From: Sphingomonas ginsenosidimutans
GTDB taxonomy: Bacteria; Pseudomonadota; Alphaproteobacteria; Sphingomonadales; Sphingomonadaceae
Direction: 5' to 3'
Assembly (NCBI RefSeq): GCF_002374835.1
Contig: NZ_NWVD01000001.1
Coordinates: forward strand, 744,001-808,000
Length of the DNA: 64,000 bases
Part shown: piece by piece, positions 17,192 through 25,409 of the stretch
Layout: each line of letters begins with the position of its first letter
Position numbering within the stretch: the first letter of the stretch is position 1
Made by a program: the position numbers and the translations under genes
Notes under the pieces: model-generated
The model's input: only the letters and a program-made list of their open reading frames with translations
What the model was told of the DNA's origin: nothing
The model's database searches: none

Positions 17192-17868
17192 TCCGCCGGC
17201 TCGCGATCGGCGGGCTGGTCGTGGTGGCGGTGGCGGGCGCGGCCTGGACCGGCGTGAACGTGCTGGGGGATCGGCGGCGCGACGCGCCGCAGGTCAGCAA
17301 GGCGGTGCCCGATGCGGTCCCCGCGACCGCGGGCGCCGATGCGCCCGGTGCGGGCGACACCGTGCAGCTGGATGCGCAGGACGCCCCCGTCGACTACGGC
17401 AAGACGCCGATGGCGGAGCGGGTGGCGGTGCTCGGCCTGCTCAACAAGCGCAACGGCGTCAGCCGCGACGTGACGATGCGCCCGGGCCAGGCACTGCGCG
17501 TCGGCGACGTCGTCATCCGGCTGCGCGCGTGCGAGAAGACCGCGCCGTGGGAGGCCGAGCAGCTGACCGGCGCATTCGTCCAGCTGGCGGTGCGCAATAT
17601 CGACGGGCAGTGGCGCCGGGTCTTTTCGGGCTGGCTGTACAAGGAACGCCCGCAGCTGAACGTCGTGCTGCACCCGGTCTATGACGTCTGGGCCAAGAGC
17701 TGTACTGTCAGCTTTCCGGAGGGCGCGGCTCCGGCACCGGCGAGCCCCTCCAGCGCAAAGAAATCGCCGGCCCCCGCCGCCGCTGATGCGGCTTCGACGG
17801 AGGCGGAGGAAGCGGCGCCTGCGGACGAACCGGTCGCCGAAAGCGCATCGCCCAGCAACGCCATGTAG
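17188..17868 (+). CDS. DUF2155 domain protein with unusual low-complexity tail
   Basis: 226 aa. One N-terminal membrane or signal segment (RLAIGGLVVVAVAGAAWTGV). The DUF2155 domain covers ~70-178 with MRPGQALRVGDVVIRLRACE and VFSGWLYKERPQLNVV; the two Cys (RACEK and KSCTV) are typical. Function unknown; probably exported. After residue ~180 the protein continues as an Ala/Pro/Glu-rich tail of ~48 residues, all of it antisense to the 3' end of aat. The tail probably arose from loss of an earlier stop. Start ATG 17188 overlaps the NDUFA12 stop. Confidence 0.85.
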   Translation: MIRRLAIGGLVVVAVAGAAWTGVNVLGDRRRDAPQVSKAVPDAVPATAGADAPGAGDTVQLDAQDAPVDYGKTPMAERVAVLGLLNKRNGVSRDVTMRPGQALRVGDVVIRLRACEKTAPWEAEQLTGAFVQLAVRNIDGQWRRVFSGWLYKERPQLNVVLHPVYDVWAKSCTVSFPEGAAPAPASPSSAKKSPAPAAADAASTEAEEAAPADEPVAESASPSNAM

Positions 17869-18353
17869 CGGCTGCGGTCGATCTCCACCGCGCCCAGCGA
17901 GGCGAGGTGATCGGTCATGAACTGGCAATCCAGCAGCGTGAAACTGCCCGCCTTCAGCCGCGCGACCAGCGTGGCGATCGCGACCTTCGATGCATTGGGT
18001 GCGCGGCTGACCATGCTTTCGCCGAAGAAGGCGCGGCCCATCGCCAGGCCGTAGAGCCCGCCGACCAGCGCGTCGCCGTCCCAGCATTCGACCGAATGGG
18101 CCAGGCCCAGCGCATGCAGCCGGACGAACGCCTGTTCGATCGCGGCGTTGATCCACGTTTCCGGCCGGTCGTCGGCCGCCTGCGCGCACAGCGCGATGAT
18201 CCGTTCGAAGGCGCGATCGGCGGTGACGCGGAAACGATCCGCGACGATCACCTTGCGCAGCGAACGGGAGAGGTGGAAGCCGTCGATCGGCAGGATCGCG
18301 CGGCGGCGCGGTTCGACCCAATAGACGTCGGCGGCGTCGCGGCTGTCCGCCAT
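17679..18353 (-). CDS. aat: leucyl/phenylalanyl-tRNA--protein transferase (N-terminus probably extends upstream)
   Basis: 224 aa from ATG 18353. Transfers Leu/Phe to N-terminal Arg/Lys of proteins for the N-end rule. Motifs: YWVEPRRRAILP, FHLSRSLRK, SVECWDGDALVGGLYGL, FFGESMVS, LDCQFMTDHLASLGA. Homology clearly continues upstream: the same frame reads DPSLLLGAYSVGVFP before the ATG, matching the conserved Aat N-terminus. The frame is open to a stop at 18441-18443 but holds no ATG, GTG or TTG before 18353; ACG 18440/18437 or CTG 18428 are the candidates. The last 190 bases overlap the convergent DUF2155 gene. Confidence 0.85.
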   Translation of the reverse strand: MADSRDAADVYWVEPRRRAILPIDGFHLSRSLRKVIVADRFRVTADRAFERIIALCAQAADDRPETWINAAIEQAFVRLHALGLAHSVECWDGDALVGGLYGLAMGRAFFGESMVSRAPNASKVAIATLVARLKAGSFTLLDCQFMTDHLASLGAVEIDRSRYMALLGDALSATGSSAGAASSASVEAASAAAGAGDFFALEGLAGAGAAPSGKLTVQLLAQTS

Positions 18354-18424
18354 CGGAAATACGCCGACCGAATAGGCGCCCAGCAGCAGCGACGGATCGA
18401 GCGGGGCGGGGGCCGGATCGGGGA

Positions 18425-19132
18425 TCAGGCGGGTCGTCGTTCAATCCTCCGCCACAGATGCGTGAAGGCGGCGGCGACCGGGCTGCGCGGCGCGGCGACC
18501 CCGACCGGCAGCCGGCGCGCGGTGGCGTTTTCCACCGCGCTGGCCATCGGGATCGCCGGCCAGTCGGGATGCCGCTGCATCGCCTCGACATGCAGTGCGC
18601 GGCGGCGGTCGACCATCACATGCACCGGCAGCATTGGCACCTGCCCGCCGAACTGCGCCTCCACCGTGGCGAAGGCGCGCTGCGACAGCGGGGAGGGGAT
18701 GACCGGCACGACGATCAGGTCGGCGGCGCGCGCGACCTGATCGGCGGTTTCGGTCAGGCCCGGCGGGCAATCGAGGATCACCACGTCATGGTCGCCCAGA
18801 TCGGCGATCAGCTTGCGCAGCCGGCGCTTCTTGTCGAGTTCGCGGAACAGGTGGTTGAGATCGCGCAGCGAGCTGTCGGCGGGCAGCAGTTCCAGCCGGT
18901 CGAAGCGCGTGCGCTCGATCATCTTGGCGGGGGCGACATCGCGGGAGAACAGCGCCTGCGCGCGGTCGTGCTGCCCGCTGTCGCCCAGGATCCAGCTGGA
19001 CGCCGCCTGCGGGTCGAGATCCCACAGCAATGTCCGCCGGGCCGACAGTGCCGAGGCGCACCACGCCAGATTGACCGCAAGAGTCGATTTCCCGACGCCG
19101 CCCTTCAGACTGTAGATCGCGATGGTGGTCAT
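18425..19132 (-). CDS. ParA/MinD-family P-loop ATPase
   Basis: 235 aa. Deviant Walker A motif YSLKGGVGKSTLAVNLAW at residues ~7-24, Walker A' LLWDLDPQAASSW, and VVILDCPPGLTETAD as Walker B. This is the chromosomal ParA-like group, but no parB or partner lies beside it. The ATG at 19132 is set by the MTTIAIYSLKGG start. Its stop lies within the upstream extension of the aat frame, so the two are probably co-transcribed. Function unknown; not the main chromosome-partition ParA by context. Confidence 0.85.
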   Translation of the reverse strand: MTTIAIYSLKGGVGKSTLAVNLAWCASALSARRTLLWDLDPQAASSWILGDSGQHDRAQALFSRDVAPAKMIERTRFDRLELLPADSSLRDLNHLFRELDKKRRLRKLIADLGDHDVVILDCPPGLTETADQVARAADLIVVPVIPSPLSQRAFATVEAQFGGQVPMLPVHVMVDRRRALHVEAMQRHPDWPAIPMASAVENATARRLPVGVAAPRSPVAAAFTHLWRRIERRPA

Positions 19133-19220
19133 GTTGACGGATGTTAGGGGGGCGGTGCCGGGCGGGCAAGGCATGGTAGGGCGTGGCGGGGCGCGGTGCC
19201 GGTGCGATACGCATAAAAAA

Positions 19221-19248
19221 GCCCTTCCCGCGATGGCGCGGGAAGGGC
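19221..19248 (-). terminator. intrinsic terminator of the lipoprotein gene
   Basis: A 12-bp perfect stem (19221-19232 with 19237-19248), GATG-type 4-nt loop, followed on minus by TTTTTT. It sits 21 bases after the lipoprotein stop. Confidence 0.9.
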
Positions 19249-19269
19249 GTTGAACGATGGGATATGCGA

Positions 19270-19656
19270 TCAGGAGTGGCAGGCGATCGCCGACTTGCCC
19301 GGGCGCGTCAACGTGACCTCGCTGGTCGAACCGGTCAGCGACCAGCCGCCGTCCGCGGTCAGCGGCTTGCCGGCTTCCGCGCCCTTCAGCATGGTGGGGG
19401 TGCCGCCCTTTTCGGTGCGCACGACCACCTGCTTGTCGCCCTGGAAGAAGGTGACGTAGACGAGGCTGCCGTCCTTGCAGCGCATCGTCTTGTCCGCCTT
19501 GATCGCGGGCGGCAGCTCGACCGGCGCGGCATTGGCCAGCGTCGACGCCATCGGATCGGGGTTGGAATCCAGCACCTGCGGCTTGGACGGTTCGGAGTTG
19601 CATGCTGCGAGCGCGAAGATCGCGGCGGCGACGGGAAGAAGGGGGAGCGTCTTCAT
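19270..19656 (-). CDS. putative lipoprotein
   Basis: 128 aa from ATG 19656. A lipoprotein signal (LLPVAAAIFALAAC, lipobox LAAC, lipid-modified Cys near 18). The mature part has a Pro-rich linker and a C-terminal ~65-residue beta-rich domain bounded by two cysteines (MRCKDGSLVYVTF ... SAIACHS). This pattern is reminiscent of MliC-type lysozyme inhibitor domains, but the match is weak and I would not assign that function. Single gene with its own terminator, divergent from cysK. Confidence 0.7.
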   Translation of the reverse strand: MKTLPLLPVAAAIFALAACNSEPSKPQVLDSNPDPMASTLANAAPVELPPAIKADKTMRCKDGSLVYVTFFQGDKQVVVRTEKGGTPTMLKGAEAGKPLTADGGWSLTGSTSEVTLTRPGKSAIACHS

Positions 19657-19825
19657 AGCCCATATCGCTTCGCTTATGCGGAAAAATACGTCAAGGGCGG
19701 GATGCAAACGACCGGCTTTTCCGCAGGCGCGAACGGTCGCTGTCCCGCGACTCAAAGGCGGGCCATCGGGCGCGAAAGTTTTTCGATCGCTTGCGCCGCG
19801 CGGGCTGCGCAAGCATCTAGGCGCC

Positions 19826-20806
19826 ATGCATACGACCCCCGATACGCTGGCCCTGATCGGCAATACCCCGCTCGTCCGGCTGAAGGGGCCGAGCGAGGCG
19901 ACCGGCTGCGACATCTTCGGCAAGTGCGAGTTCGCGAACCCCGGCGCCAGCGTGAAGGATCGCGCGGCGCTGTCGATCGTCGAGGATGCCGAGGAGCGCG
20001 GGCTGCTGACCCCCGGCGGCACGATCGTCGAGGGGACGGCGGGCAATACCGGGATCGGCCTGGCGCTGGTCGCCAACGCCAAGGGATATCGGACGATCAT
20101 CGTCATGCCCGACACCCAGTCCAAGGAGAAGATGGACACGCTGCGCGCGCTGGGGGCGGAGCTGGTGACGGTACCGGCCGCGCCCTATTCCTCGCCCTGC
20201 CATTTCGTCCACACCTCGCGCCGGATCGCGGAGGAGACGCCGGGCGCGATCTGGGCCAACCAGTTCGACAATATCGCCAACCGCCGCGCGCATATCACCG
20301 GCACCGCCGAGGAGATCTGGGCGCAGATGGACGGGCGGGTCGACGGCTTCACCTGCGCGGTCGGCACGGGCGGCACCTTCGCGGGCGTCGGCCTGGGGCT
20401 GAAGGCGAAGGACGAGGCCGTGTGCATCGCGCTGAGCGATCCGCACGGCGCGGCGCTGTACGATTATTACGCACATGGCGAACTGAGGTCCGAAGGGTCG
20501 TCGGTCGCCGAAGGGATCGGGCAGGGGCGGATCACCGCCAATCTGGAGGGCGCGCCGGTCGACACGCAATTCCGTATCCCCGACCAGGAGGCGCTCGACT
20601 GGGTCGACCGGCTGCTGCGCGAGGAAGGGCTGTGCCTGGGGCTGTCGTCGGGCATCAACGTGGCGGGCGCGGTACGGCTGGCGCGCGAGCTGGGACCGGG
20701 CAAGCGGATCGCGACGATCCTGTGCGACACCGGTTTCCGCTATCTTTCGACCCTCTACGATCCGGCATGGCTAACCGCGAAGGGGCTGGTGCGGCGTACC
20801 GCGTGA
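19826..20806 (+). CDS. cysK: cysteine synthase (O-acetylserine sulfhydrylase family)
   Basis: 326 aa PLP enzyme making cysteine from O-acetylserine and sulfide. Motifs: IGNTPLVRLK, PLP lysine Lys44 in NPGASVKDRAAL, phosphate-binding GTAGNTGIGLA and GTGGTFAGVG, and LSSGINVAGA. The EGTAGNTG form rather than EPTSGNTG places it in the CysK/CBS-like subgroup common in alphaproteobacteria, so cystathionine beta-synthase-like activity is an alternative. Start ATG 19826 (MHTTPDTLALIGNTP). No regulatory CBS domain is present. Confidence 0.88.
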   Translation: MHTTPDTLALIGNTPLVRLKGPSEATGCDIFGKCEFANPGASVKDRAALSIVEDAEERGLLTPGGTIVEGTAGNTGIGLALVANAKGYRTIIVMPDTQSKEKMDTLRALGAELVTVPAAPYSSPCHFVHTSRRIAEETPGAIWANQFDNIANRRAHITGTAEEIWAQMDGRVDGFTCAVGTGGTFAGVGLGLKAKDEAVCIALSDPHGAALYDYYAHGELRSEGSSVAEGIGQGRITANLEGAPVDTQFRIPDQEALDWVDRLLREEGLCLGLSSGINVAGAVRLARELGPGKRIATILCDTGFRYLSTLYDPAWLTAKGLVRRTA

Positions 20807-20822
20807 GCGCGGGAATCGACAC

Positions 20823-21176
20823 ATGCGCGACGATGAGATAGAGTCGCGCGACGAAATGAAGGTTCCGCATCGCGACAAGGACAGCGCCGAGCGCGCACAG
20901 GCCGATCAGGTGCGACAGCGCGTGCGCGTCGGGATGAGCGGGCTGGCCGCGATCGTCCTGCTGATCGGGCTTGCCAGCGCGGTCTTCTCCAGCGTCGATC
21001 ACAACAGCGCGACAAAGGCCGCCACCGGTGCGAGCGACCCGGCGGGTGTCGTCGCCAACGAAGCCGTGCCCGAGCCGGCACCGTCGGCCAGCAACGAGCC
21101 GCTTGCCGAACTGGGCGTCGCCCCGGCGGCGGCGAACACCCCCGTGCCCGCCGCATCCCCCTCCGCCGCGCACTGA
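20823..21176 (+). CDS. single-span membrane protein of unknown function
   Basis: 117 aa. A charged cytoplasmic N-terminus (~36 residues, many Asp/Glu/Arg), one membrane helix at ~37-57 (VGMSGLAAIVLLIGLASAVF), and an Ala/Pro/Ser-rich tail. No domain recognised. 16 bases after cysK, same strand, so probably co-transcribed; no functional link is evident. Confidence 0.6.
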   Translation: MRDDEIESRDEMKVPHRDKDSAERAQADQVRQRVRVGMSGLAAIVLLIGLASAVFSSVDHNSATKAATGASDPAGVVANEAVPEPAPSASNEPLAELGVAPAAANTPVPAASPSAAH

Positions 21177-21265
21177 GCGCGACGATCCGGCCATGACGAT
21201 CGCCCGTTTCCCGCGCCCCGCCCCGGATTCGCGCGTCGCCGCAGCGCGCTGCGTCGCGCCGGTTC

Positions 21266-21301
21266 GGGGAGAAGCGGGGACGGCGCGGGGAGGGGCGGGG
21301 A
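21266..21301 (+). promoter_or_regulatory. upstream array of four GGGGA boxes (probable MraZ operator)
   Basis: GGGGA occurs at 21266, 21276, 21287 and 21297, that is spaced 10, 11 and 10 bases, in the plus-strand orientation. MraZ binds direct repeats of TGGGN-type boxes at 10-bp period upstream of its own gene. This array lies ~275 bases before mraZ. The 399-base stretch 21177-21575 holds no gene that I can support; this array and the inverted one at 21409 are its main features. Confidence 0.5.
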
Positions 21302-21408
21302 ATCGCGCCCCTAAACTGCCCGTGGCGCCCGGTCTTCACCCTTCGATCGGCCGGACGCCGCGGCCGTTCCCCGCGGATCCGCCGGACGACAAAGGATTTT
21401 GCGGTTGA

Positions 21409-21448
21409 TCCCCGATCTTCCCCGAAAATCCCTTCTCATCCCCGATTA
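21409..21448 (-). promoter_or_regulatory. downstream array of TCCCC boxes, inverted (probable MraZ operator)
   Basis: Four direct repeats start exactly every 10 bases: TCCCC at 21409 and 21419, TCCCT at 21429, TCCCC at 21439, with a weaker fifth ACCCT at 21449. On the minus strand they read GGGGA, the same box as the array at 21266 in opposite orientation. The position 125-165 bases before mraZ suits an autoregulatory operator for the dcw cluster. I cannot place a convincing -35/-10 pair. Confidence 0.6.
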
Positions 21449-21575
21449 ACCCTGATACATCCTCCACCACGACATTGGGGGCAGAACCACTGTTGGTGAC
21501 CGACGCAGATCGTCGGCGGGCGGCGATGGCCGTGCGCCGGGCAGGTCGGTTTTGCGCCCCGCGTGCGAGGTGGGC

Positions 21576-22079
21576 GTGGCAGAAAGGGTGGACTATCAGG
21601 GAAAGGGACTGGGCCTTGTCGATGACAAGGGTCGGGTAGCCATTCCCAATACCCTGCGCGCGATGCTGGCGAAGAACGCCCCGCGCGAGGACGGCAAGGA
21701 CGGCGGCACCGTCATCATCGCGCCGCACCCCGAACATCGCTGCCTGATCGCCTACGATCCCGGATTCGTGCCCTATTGGAAGGCGAAGCTGGAGGCGCTG
21801 GACGCCGCACAGTTCGAGAAGAGCGGGCGTGTCGACTATAACATCCTGGATCGCGCCGGCGGGGCCGAGCCGCTGCCGTTCGACGGATCGGGCCGCTTCA
21901 TCATGCCGACGTTCGAGCGCCGCTATGCGCGGATCGGCGCGGCCGCGGTGTTCCTTGGGTCGTTCAACTGGATCACCATCTGGGCGCCGCAGATCCTGAT
22001 CGAGACGCCGGGCATCGACCCGTTCCTGAAGGAATTCGTGGAGTTCACCTGCGAGGACAAGGGGATTTCCCTGTCATGA
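21576..22079 (+). CDS. mraZ: transcriptional regulator MraZ
   Basis: 167 aa. DNA-binding repressor of the dcw cluster with two SpoVT-AbrB-like repeats: [21 protein letters not shown] (residues ~11-31) and [22 protein letters not shown] in the second half. It is longer than the ~150 aa E. coli protein. GTG 21576 chosen because GAGG lies 5 bases before and the conserved [10 protein letters not shown] follows; the upstream ATG at 21552 adds non-conserved residues. The stop overlaps rsmH (ATGA). Confidence 0.93.
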   Translation: MAERVDYQGKGLGLVDDKGRVAIPNTLRAMLAKNAPREDGKDGGTVIIAPHPEHRCLIAYDPGFVPYWKAKLEALDAAQFEKSGRVDYNILDRAGGAEPLPFDGSGRFIMPTFERRYARIGAAAVFLGSFNWITIWAPQILIETPGIDPFLKEFVEFTCEDKGISLS

Positions 22080-23026
22080 GCGGCGATCTCGCCATGCCGC
22101 ACATCCCGGTCCTGCTGGACGAGGTGATCGACGCGCTTGCCCCCGCCCCCGGCGAGCGTCACGTCGATGCCACGTTCGGCGCCGGCGGCTATACCCGCGG
22201 CATCCTGGCACGCGGCGCGCAGGTGATCGCGTTCGATCGCGATCCCGATGCGATCGACGCCGGCGGCGCGCTGGTGGAGGAGGCGGCCGGCGCGCTGGTG
22301 CTGGTCCCTGCGACCTTCTCGGCGATGGCCGAGGAACTGGCGGCGCGCGAGCTGTCGCCGGTCGACGGGGTGACGATGGATATCGGCGTGTCGTCGATGC
22401 AGCTCGACCAGTCGGCGCGCGGTTTCTCGTTCCAGGCGGACGGCCCGCTCGACATGCGGATGAGTCAGGCGGGCATGTCCGCGGCCGATTTCCTGAACGA
22501 GGCGGACGAGGAGGCGATCGCCGACGTCCTGTACCGCTATGGCGAGGAGCCGAAGTCGCGGCGGATCGCACGCGCGGTCGTCGCGGCGCGCCCGCTGGCC
22601 ACCACCGCGCAATTCGCCGCGGTGGTGCGCAAGGCGCTGGGCCATCGCCCGCACGACAAGAAGGATCCGGCAACCCGCGCGTTCCAGGCGGTGCGCATCC
22701 ACGTCAACGGCGAGCTGGACCAGCTGGAGCGCGGGCTGGAGGCGGCCGAGCGCGCGCTGAAGCCCGGCGGGCGGCTGGCGGTGGTGACGTTCCATTCGCT
22801 GGAGGACCGCATCGTCAAGCGGTTCCTCCGCGACCGGTCGGGCGGTGCGCCCGCCGGATCGCGCCATATGCCGGTTGCCGCGCCGACGCGCGCACCGACG
22901 TTCGAGATCACGTCCCGCGCCGTGCGCGCGGGCGAGCAGGAGCTGGCCGCCAACCCGCGCGCCCGCTCCGCCACACTTCGTACCGCCCGGCGTACCGGGG
23001 CGGCTTCTTGGGTTCTGGAGGCGTAA
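22076..23026 (+). CDS. rsmH: 16S rRNA (cytosine(1402)-N(4))-methyltransferase
   Basis: 316 aa, SAM-dependent methylation of C1402 in 16S rRNA (formerly mraW). Motifs: [16 protein letters not shown]-binding [14 protein letters not shown] near 32-45, [34 protein letters not shown], and [13 protein letters not shown]. Normal length. ATGA overlap with mraZ; ftsL begins 2 bases after the stop. Confidence 0.97.
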   Translation: MSGDLAMPHIPVLLDEVIDALAPAPGERHVDATFGAGGYTRGILARGAQVIAFDRDPDAIDAGGALVEEAAGALVLVPATFSAMAEELAARELSPVDGVTMDIGVSSMQLDQSARGFSFQADGPLDMRMSQAGMSAADFLNEADEEAIADVLYRYGEEPKSRRIARAVVAARPLATTAQFAAVVRKALGHRPHDKKDPATRAFQAVRIHVNGELDQLERGLEAAERALKPGGRLAVVTFHSLEDRIVKRFLRDRSGGAPAGSRHMPVAAPTRAPTFEITSRAVRAGEQELAANPRARSATLRTARRTGAASWVLEA

Positions 23027-23028
23027 CG

Positions 23029-23703
23029 ATGGCGGCGATGTATCGGTTGAAGGGGCTGGGCTGGCTGGCCAGCTGCGCGATGGTGGCGATCGGTTTCTAC
23101 CTGGTGTCCTCGCAGGTGGCGGCCGAGCGCAAGAAACTGGAGCAGATCGACCGCAAGATTGTGTCGGCGCAGCGCGACATCCGCGCGCTGGAAACCGAGT
23201 TCGACGTGCGCGCGAACCTGGCGCAGCTGGAACGCTGGAACGGCGACACGCTGGCGCTGACGGTGCCGACCGCGCAGCAGTTCGTCGCGGACGAGGCCGC
23301 GCTGGCATCGCTGTCGCCGGATCAGGGCCTGACGCTGCCGGGCGGCGAGGGTGCGGTGCGCACCGCGCAGCTGATCGTTCCGGCCACGCCCGCCATCGCC
23401 AATGCCGGCGCGATCCAGACCGCCGCCACCCCGATCACCCCGTCGCCCGCGCCGGTGGTGCGCACCGCCGCGCTTGCCACGACGCGCCGCGCGCCGATCG
23501 CGGTCGGCGGCATGGTGAAGGTGGTCGCGCCCGCCACGCCGGCGCGCTCGGCGCGGCTGGCCCCGGCGGTGGCGACCGCCGCGGCGACGCAGCCGGCGCA
23601 CGCGATGAAGGCGGTGGCGATGCTCGACAAGTCGCTGCTGAGCGATTCGACGATCGGCGATCTGCTGAGCGGCGCCCGTACGGAGCGGAGCCGCCTGCGT
23701 TGA
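23029..23703 (+). CDS. ftsL: FtsL-like cell division protein with long C-terminal tail
   Basis: 224 aa. Short cytoplasmic N-terminus, one membrane helix (GWLASCAMVAIGFYLVSS, ~11-28), then a coiled-coil-like periplasmic stretch (VAAERKKLEQIDRKIVSAQRDI... up to ~60) as in FtsL. After ~75 the sequence becomes an Ala/Pro/Val/Thr-rich tail of ~150 residues, much longer than the ~100-120 aa FtsL of enterics. Assignment depends on topology and position between rsmH and ftsI. FtsL would join FtsQ-FtsB and activate FtsWI. Confidence 0.8.
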   Translation: MAAMYRLKGLGWLASCAMVAIGFYLVSSQVAAERKKLEQIDRKIVSAQRDIRALETEFDVRANLAQLERWNGDTLALTVPTAQQFVADEAALASLSPDQGLTLPGGEGAVRTAQLIVPATPAIANAGAIQTAATPITPSPAPVVRTAALATTRRAPIAVGGMVKVVAPATPARSARLAPAVATAAATQPAHAMKAVAMLDKSLLSDSTIGDLLSGARTERSRLR

Positions 23704-25409
23704 CCGCGCTGGTGGCCCGGCCGATCCGTCACGCCCGCACCGGGGAACAGCGCCAGCAGGTGCTGGCGACCCAGCATCTACGCCTGATGGTGCTGATGCT
23801 GCTGTTCGCGGGCGCGATCCTGATCGTGGTCGGGCGGCTGGCGATCCTGGGCGTCATGGAAGGCGGCGATCGCGGCGCGGCGGCAGCGGCGATGGCGCCG
23901 CGCGGCGATATCGTCGATCGCAACGGCGCCCCGCTGGCGCGCACGATCGACGCCTGGACGATCGGGGTCCACCCCAAGAAGCTGATCGGCGACCCGGCCG
24001 ATATCGCGCAGAAGCTGGCCGACCTGATGCCGGACAAGGGCGACCAGTCGTGGTTCTACGCGCAGATCACGCGGCCCGTTTCTTTCACCTATCTGAACCG
24101 CCGCGCCAGCCCCGCGCTGGTCGAGGCGGTGAACGCGATCGGCGAGCCGGGGATCGTGTTCGAGCGCGAGACGCAGCGTCTGTATCCGCAAAGCACGCTG
24201 GCGGCCCATGCGCTGGGCTTCATCAGCGGCGGGCGCGGGATGAGCGGGATCGAGCGCGCGCTGGACGAGCGGCTAACCAACCCCTCGCTGTCGGGCACGC
24301 CGGTCGCACTGTCGATCGACAGCCGGGTGCAGGCGGCGATGGAAAGCGAGCTGGGCCGCGCGGTCGGGGCCTATCAGGCGAAGGGCGGGGCGGGGATCGT
24401 CCTTGACGTCAATACCGGCGAGATCGTGTCGATGGTGTCGATGCCGCTGTTCAACCCCAATCGCGTCGGGATGGCCGGGACCGAGGAACTGCGCAACAAC
24501 ACCATCCAGTCGGTGTACGAACTGGGCAGCGCGTTCAAGCCGATCACCATGGCGATCGCGATCGATTCGGGGATCGTCACCAGCATGTCGCGCCGGTTCG
24601 ACGCGACCCAGCCGCTGCAGGTCGGCCGGTTCAAGATCAAGGACGACCACGCGCAGAACCGCTGGCTGAACATCCCCGAAACGCTGGTCCATTCCAGCAA
24701 CATCGCCACCGCGCGCATCGCGGACGAGATCGGCGCTGCGCGGATGCAGCAGATGTTCCGCAAGCTGGGGTTCGACACCAAGCCCGACATCGAACTGCGC
24801 GAGAAGGGCCGCCCGCTGTGGCCGACCTATTGGGCGCGCACCACGACGATGACCACCGCCTACGGCCACGGCATCGCGGTGACGCCGCTGCACCTGGCCA
24901 GCGCCTATGCCGCGCTGGTCAACGGCGGCATCTGGCGGCCGGCGACGCTGCTGAAGGTGCAGCCGGGCCATGCGGTGCAGGGCCGGCGGGTCATCAAGCC
25001 GGAAACCAGCTATCGCATCCGCCAGCTGCTGCGGCTGATCGTGGAGGACGGCACGGGGCGCAAGGCGGAGGCGCCGGGCTACCGCGTCGGCGGCAAGACC
25101 GGCACCGCGGAGGTGCCGCGCGCCGGCGGCTATGCCAAGAACGCGAACGTGTCGACGTTCGCGGCAGCTTTCCCGATGGACGCACCGCGCTATGTTGTCA
25201 TCGCGATGCTCGATTCCCCCAAGCGCGTGGCGGAAAACTCCTTCCAGACCACTGCCGCCTATACCGCGGCGCCCGTCGTCAGCCGGGTCATCAGCCGTAC
25301 CGGCGCGATGCTGGGCGTGATCCCTGACGACCGGCGCGACATCGACGTGTCCGAACTGTCCGGGCTGCTGTGGCATGCGCCGGGCGAGAATATGGCGGAT
25401 CCGGAATGA
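23700..25409 (+). CDS. ftsI: septal peptidoglycan transpeptidase FtsI (PBP3)
   Basis: 569 aa. Class B penicillin-binding protein for septal crosslinking. Membrane helix ~32-50, dimerisation domain beginning APRGDIVDRNG, then the transpeptidase domain: Ser277-x-x-Lys280 in LGSAFKP, Ser332-Ser333-Asn334, and Lys466-Thr-Gly in GGKTGTAE. TTG 23700 overlaps the ftsL stop by 4 bases and is preferred; GTG 23712 is the alternative. The stop overlaps murE. Confidence 0.95.
   Translation: MTALVARPIRHARTGEQRQQVLATQHLRLMVLMLLFAGAILIVVGRLAILGVMEGGDRGAAAAAMAPRGDIVDRNGAPLARTIDAWTIGVHPKKLIGDPADIAQKLADLMPDKGDQSWFYAQITRPVSFTYLNRRASPALVEAVNAIGEPGIVFERETQRLYPQSTLAAHALGFISGGRGMSGIERALDERLTNPSLSGTPVALSIDSRVQAAMESELGRAVGAYQAKGGAGIVLDVNTGEIVSMVSMPLFNPNRVGMAGTEELRNNTIQSVYELGSAFKPITMAIAIDSGIVTSMSRRFDATQPLQVGRFKIKDDHAQNRWLNIPETLVHSSNIATARIADEIGAARMQQMFRKLGFDTKPDIELREKGRPLWPTYWARTTTMTTAYGHGIAVTPLHLASAYAALVNGGIWRPATLLKVQPGHAVQGRRVIKPETSYRIRQLLRLIVEDGTGRKAEAPGYRVGGKTGTAEVPRAGGYAKNANVSTFAAAFPMDAPRYVVIAMLDSPKRVAENSFQTTAAYTAAPVVSRVISRTGAMLGVIPDDRRDIDVSELSGLLWHAPGENMADPE

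Noticed and set aside
19270..19656. Naming the lipoprotein as an MliC lysozyme inhibitor
   Set aside because: Only the C-terminal strand pattern and two cysteines resemble MliC; this is not enough for a functional name.
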